In this document: positions 61,147-64,000 of the stretch, one piece after another
How the letters are laid out: each line of letters begins with the position of its first letter
Numbering within the stretch: position 1 is the first letter of the stretch
Translations under genes and position numbers: made by a program
The notes under the pieces: generated by a model
The model's database searches: none
Told to the model about the DNA's origin: nothing
Seen by the model: the letters and a program-made list of their open reading frames with translations, nothing else
Source: Bedellia somnulentella
Lineage: Eukaryota; Arthropoda; Insecta; Lepidoptera; Bedelliidae
Reading direction: 5' to 3'
Length of the DNA stretch: 64,000 nt
Assembly (NCBI GenBank): GCA_963576735.1
Contig: OY755197.1
Coordinates: forward strand, 2,306,501-2,370,500

Positions 61147-61270
61147 CTTGTAGGGGGTGTAGTAAAAACTAAATTCAGCAGAATAATACTTATATAATTA
61201 AATACTATAGAGAGATGTTGCTTCTACCTCGGCCGTAAGGTAAATGCGTAGTGTAAGGATACAGACCCCC

Positions 61271-61277
61271 TTATATA
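61271..61277 (-). promoter_or_regulatory. TATA box of the apolipophorin gene
   Basis: On the minus strand this reads TATATAA followed by a short G run. It lies 125 bp upstream of the ATG at 61146, which would put a start site near 61245 and leave a 5' untranslated leader of about 100 nt. The leader position is inferred from normal TATA spacing. Confidence 0.6.
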
Positions 61278-61485
61278 GACGCGGTTTGAACGCTCAACTA
61301 AACGGCATTGGTCGGAAATTTAAAACTAAACATGACTCTGATATGTTTATGAGGCTTATCACAATTTCTGTTTAATCATCAATATATACTCATATCAAAT
61401 AGAAGCTGGACTTAGGATTGCCCTCGAAATTGACCGCCCTGGGAGATAGTTTAATAGATTTTAACGTTTTGAACAGGTTAGTTTA
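61278..61485. other. apoLpp: Upstream region of the apolipophorin promoter
   Basis: About 200 bp of unique sequence between the TATA box and the nearest family A repeat. No named operator is claimed. Confidence 0.5.
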
Positions 61486-61746
61486 GTAGTTTAGCCGTGT
61501 AGTGTCGGCTTAGAATAACACTACCCTATTTTTACCCGTGGGTGATCGTAAGAGGCGACTAACGGTATTGGGGCTTTTTCAGGGATTTTTGGGCGATGCG
61601 GTTGGACACCCATCACCAACAACCTTTATTTTACCATCATTTCCCCACTCAACTTTCCAAATGTGGCTGAGGAATTTTTAATTCCTTAGCTCTGGCTACC
61701 CCTTTTAGGGATTTATAGCCTTGAGTATATATGTGTATGTATGTAT
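61486..61746 (+). repeat. Family A repeat with 15-bp target duplication, nearest to the promoter
   Basis: GAACAGGTTAGTTTA at 61471-61485 and 61747-61761. The 5' end carries eight extra bases (GTAGTTTA) before the usual start. It sits about 210 bp upstream of the TATA box. Confidence 0.92.
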
Positions 61747-61798
61747 GAACAGGTTAGTTTATGAGTCTATGGGTATCAGATATTATTAGGTACATAAA

Positions 61799-61861
61799 GC
61801 CGTGTAGCTTAGAATGTTACTACCCCTTTCTACCCACGGGTGTCGTAAGAGGCGACTACTA
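61799..61861 (+). repeat. Family A repeat, 5' head only
   Basis: AAGCCGTGTAGCTTAGAATG to AAGAGGCGACTA, broken off at the LINE fragment. Confidence 0.75.
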
Positions 61862-62850
61862 TACTTATAAAATGCAAAAATTTGGATACCTATGAATATG
61901 ACATTAATCTTACTTTAAATAATATAATTCTTTGGCTTAATAATAATAATTTGCAATTAAATTTTAATAAAACTGAATTTATACAATTTAGGACATATCG
62001 GAGACAACCGCTTAATTTAAAAATAAATTATGACGGTCAAACTGTAAAGGAAGTCGAATCGACAAAATTCTTAGGATTCACTTTGGATTCTTTTTGTGAT
62101 TGGAAAACTCACGTAGACATCATCTGCACAAAACTGGAGAAGTACTTGTTTGTCATCTACCGTATAAGGTTTGTCATATCAGAGGGTGCCGCCCTTACCT
62201 GCTATCACGGATATGTGTCCTCAGTTTTACGATACGGAATCATACTTTGGGGTAACTCTGTTGACTCAGATAGAGTTTTCAAAATTCAAAAAAAGTGTAT
62301 TCGTATACTATGCGGTGCTGACTTTTTGGATAGTTGCGTACCGCTATTTAAAAAGTTAAAAATATTACCGTTTCCCTCGCTATACATTTACGAGACTTTA
62401 ATTTTCGTTTACAAAAATCCAAAATTGTTTACCTTAAAACCGCCAAAAATTAGACCCCAACGGGGTAATCACAATATACAATACGAGCATTCTGCTGCAA
62501 AATGTCTGGCTATTTGCCAGCGAAATTGTTACGAAATGTCCATTACATTATATAATACTATTAGTGACGACACGAAAAAATTGACATTTAATAAATTTAA
62601 ATCTGTATTATTTAATTATTTGATTGACAATTGTATATACTCTGTGAAAGACTTTTTAGCAAAATGTAATATTTGATCAAAAATTAAAGCTTTACTATTT
62701 TATTAAATGTAACCAATTTTAAACCAATGTAATAAGTATTTACACGCCGCAAGGTAGAACAAGATGAACTATTTAAAAAAACCTACCACCTTATTTAACT
62801 CTTGTTTCTCGTAAATAAACGCTTTTTATTTATTTTTATTATATAATGGT
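61862..62850 (+). mobile_element. 5'-truncated non-LTR retrotransposon upstream of the gene
   Basis: A LINE 3' fragment that begins abruptly after a family A head (61799-61861). It carries an open RT C-terminal frame and a 3' untranslated region ending in AATAAACG and T/A-rich sequence near 62850. Confidence 0.85.
61882..62676 (+). pseudogene. Reverse transcriptase C-terminal fragment, 264 aa
   Basis: The open frame starts inside the palm/thumb region: LQLNFNKTEFIQF follows the lost catalytic block, then STKFLGFTLDSFCDWKTHV and YGIILWGNSVDSD. These are conserved C-terminal RT blocks of jockey-like LINEs. The catalytic Asp pair is absent, so the fragment cannot be functional. It ends at a stop at 62674-62676. 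Confidence 0.9.
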
Positions 62851-62854
62851 ATAG

Positions 62855-63009
62855 TGTTTTTTTGGGCGAGGAGGGTGGTGAACCATCAACAACGATACTT
62901 TATTTCTATCATCTTGTCCCAAATCAACTTCCAAACGTGGCTGAGGAGCTTCTAGCTCTGGCTTAATTTTTTTATGGATTTATCGCCTTCAATATATGTA
63001 TGTATGTAA
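62855..63009 (+). repeat. Family A repeat, 5'-truncated
   Basis: Starts at TTTTTGGGCGAGGAGGGTGG; tail (TATG)2. Confidence 0.8.
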
Positions 63010-63024
63010 GATGATACCGTGTTT

Positions 63025-63120
63025 CGAAGGGTACGAAGTGGTCGATTTGCACTTGGTCAGCCAGCAATTTACACTTTAGGTTCGAGCCCCTCGGTCGGGA
63101 CATAATATATTGAATGTGAG
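63025..63120 (+). repeat. Possible tRNA-derived SINE fragment
   Basis: TAGGTTCGAGCCCCTCGGTC resembles a B box/T-arm. The A box is weak and only one copy is seen. Confidence 0.4.
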
Positions 63121-63165
63121 GAAGCCTTTTGTATAATTGAAAGTATTTTATTTGAGCTCAACCTA

Positions 63166-63452
63166 GCTGTGTAATTTCGGCTTAGAATGGCACTACCCTA
63201 TTTATTCCTGAACGTGTTTGTGTCGGCTTAGAATAACACTACCCCATTTCTACCCGTGGGTGATCGTAAGAGGCGACTAAGGGTATAGGGGCTTCTTAAG
63301 TGATTTTTGGGCGATGTGGTTGGAGACCCGTCACCAAAAACATTTATTTATTATTACCACCTTTTCGCCAATCAACTTCCAAAAGTGGCTGAGGAATTTC
63401 TAATTCCAAAGCTCTGGCTACCCCGTTAAGGTATTTATAGCCGTGAGTATGT
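63166..63452 (+). repeat. Family A repeat, with a second head in front
   Basis: One 5' head at 63166-63208 (AGCTGTGTAATTTCGGCTTA) is followed by a complete copy from about 63218 to the tail at 63452. Confidence 0.85.
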
Positions 63453-63473
63453 ATGTGTTTGTAAGAGGCAGCA

Positions 63474-63592
63474 AAATTTTTGGGCGATGCGGTTGGAGAC
63501 CCATCACTAATAACCTTTATTTTACTATCTTTTTCCCGCTCAAGTTCCAACAGTGGATGAAGAATTGCTTATTCAGAAGCTCTGGCATCATG
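63474..63592 (+). repeat. Family A repeat, 5'-truncated fragment
   Basis: From TTTTTGGGCGATGCGGTTGG to AGAAGCTCTGGC. Confidence 0.75.
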
Positions 63593-63651
63593 TATTATTT
63601 TTATCCTTTTGTATATAATACTGATAATACCCTTTACTGAAGCTTATTAGG

Positions 63652-63770
63652 TCATCTTTGGGTGAAGAGGTTGGAGACCCATCACCATAAACCTTTGTTC
63701 TACTACTGTCTGCCTTTGTTTCTCCACTCAAATTCCAAAATTGGCTCTGGCTATTGCTCCAAGGGATTAA
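63652..63770 (+). repeat. Family A repeat, 5'-truncated fragment
   Basis: From TCATCTTTGGGTGAAGAGGT to CTCCAAGGGATTA; an insertion of about 12 bp lies near 63705. Confidence 0.7.
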
Positions 63771-63794
63771 ACGGACCGTTTTAAGTCAAAATTT

Positions 63795-63990
63795 TTACAC
63801 TTATCGAGAATCAGGGACAATTTGTCATGTTTCTTAACGGCGAGGGCCGTACACAGTAGTACTTAGTCATGTGACAGTGTATTCGTACAAAACGGTGAAA
63901 GTACTGCCCCCTATCACGTGAGTGCACTGTCTAAGCAAAACGTGTGTACCTACTTTGGACACTAGGTGGCGCTGTCACGTTGTTAATAAG
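63795..63990 (+). repeat. Family C SINE, partial
   Basis: Readable from TTGTCATGTTTCTTAACGG to CTAGGTGGCGCTGTCACGT; neither head nor tail is complete at the window edge. Confidence 0.75.
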
Positions 63991-64000
63991 TCATAATCAT

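Larger units (their letters stand above)
46338..61064 (-). other. apoLpp: Intron 1 of the apolipophorin gene, 14.7 kb
   Basis: This intron makes up almost a quarter of the window. It holds a mariner pseudogene, a copia element, Helitron and MITE copies, LINE 3' fragments and many SINE-type repeats. No other host gene is visible in it. Confidence 0.85.

Noticed and set aside
60102..60368. 88-residue plus-strand gene near the promoter
   Set aside because: AT-rich composition bias gives Ile/Phe/Lys strings; no conserved pattern.

Overview
The window is nuclear DNA of an insect, very probably a moth or butterfly. It is AT-rich, has short coding exons with GT-AG introns, and is packed with mariner, copia, Helitron, non-LTR and SINE-type elements. 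It holds one host gene: the apolipophorin precursor (apoLp-II/I), the structural protein of the haemolymph lipid carrier lipophorin. The gene lies on the minus strand and fills positions 42 to 61146. I could join 52 coding exons with every reading phase matching. They encode 3018 residues, starting at a signal peptide (exon 1, 61065-61146) and running off the left edge inside or just after the C-terminal von Willebrand factor type D region. Roughly the last 300 residues expected for the family lie outside the window.

Layout from the 5' end of the gene: a TATA box at 61271-61277; exon 1; a 14.7-kb intron 1 full of transposons; a 27-bp microexon 2; then exons 3-15, which carry the lipid-transfer (vitellogenin-N type) module and end in a furin-type RGRR site that separates apoLp-II from apoLp-I. 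Exons 16-40 form the long beta-rich lipid-binding body, exons 41-46 a block predicted to be amphipathic helix, and exons 47-52 the vWD region.

The rest is repeat. The largest items are an intact-ORF Ty1/copia element (50152-54736) inside intron 1, a mariner pseudogene (46535-48085), a 5'-truncated jockey/CR1-like LINE in intron 7 (about 34211-36480), two other LINE 3' fragments (59801-60115 and 61862-62850), an LTR-retrotransposon end next to an assembly gap (38595-39226), and a 4.9-kb long-terminal-inverted-repeat element in intron 6. About 40 copies of one short repeat with a (TATG)n tail, here called family A, are scattered over almost every intron. They are joined by 3' ends of an RTE-like LINE with the same tail (family B), a classical tRNA-derived SINE with a (TGTTA)n tail (family C), MITEs and Helitron-like ends. 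Many are nested, and several target-site duplications can be read directly, so the order of insertions can be worked out.

I found no CRISPR array, no functional tRNA or rRNA gene and no second host protein gene. The most unusual observations are the structure and target duplications of family A and its tail shared with family B, a tRNA-Asn 3' half with encoded CCA at a retrotransposon primer-binding site, a tRNA-like element with an 8-nt anticodon loop, and the long-inverted-repeat element that splits an older LINE.
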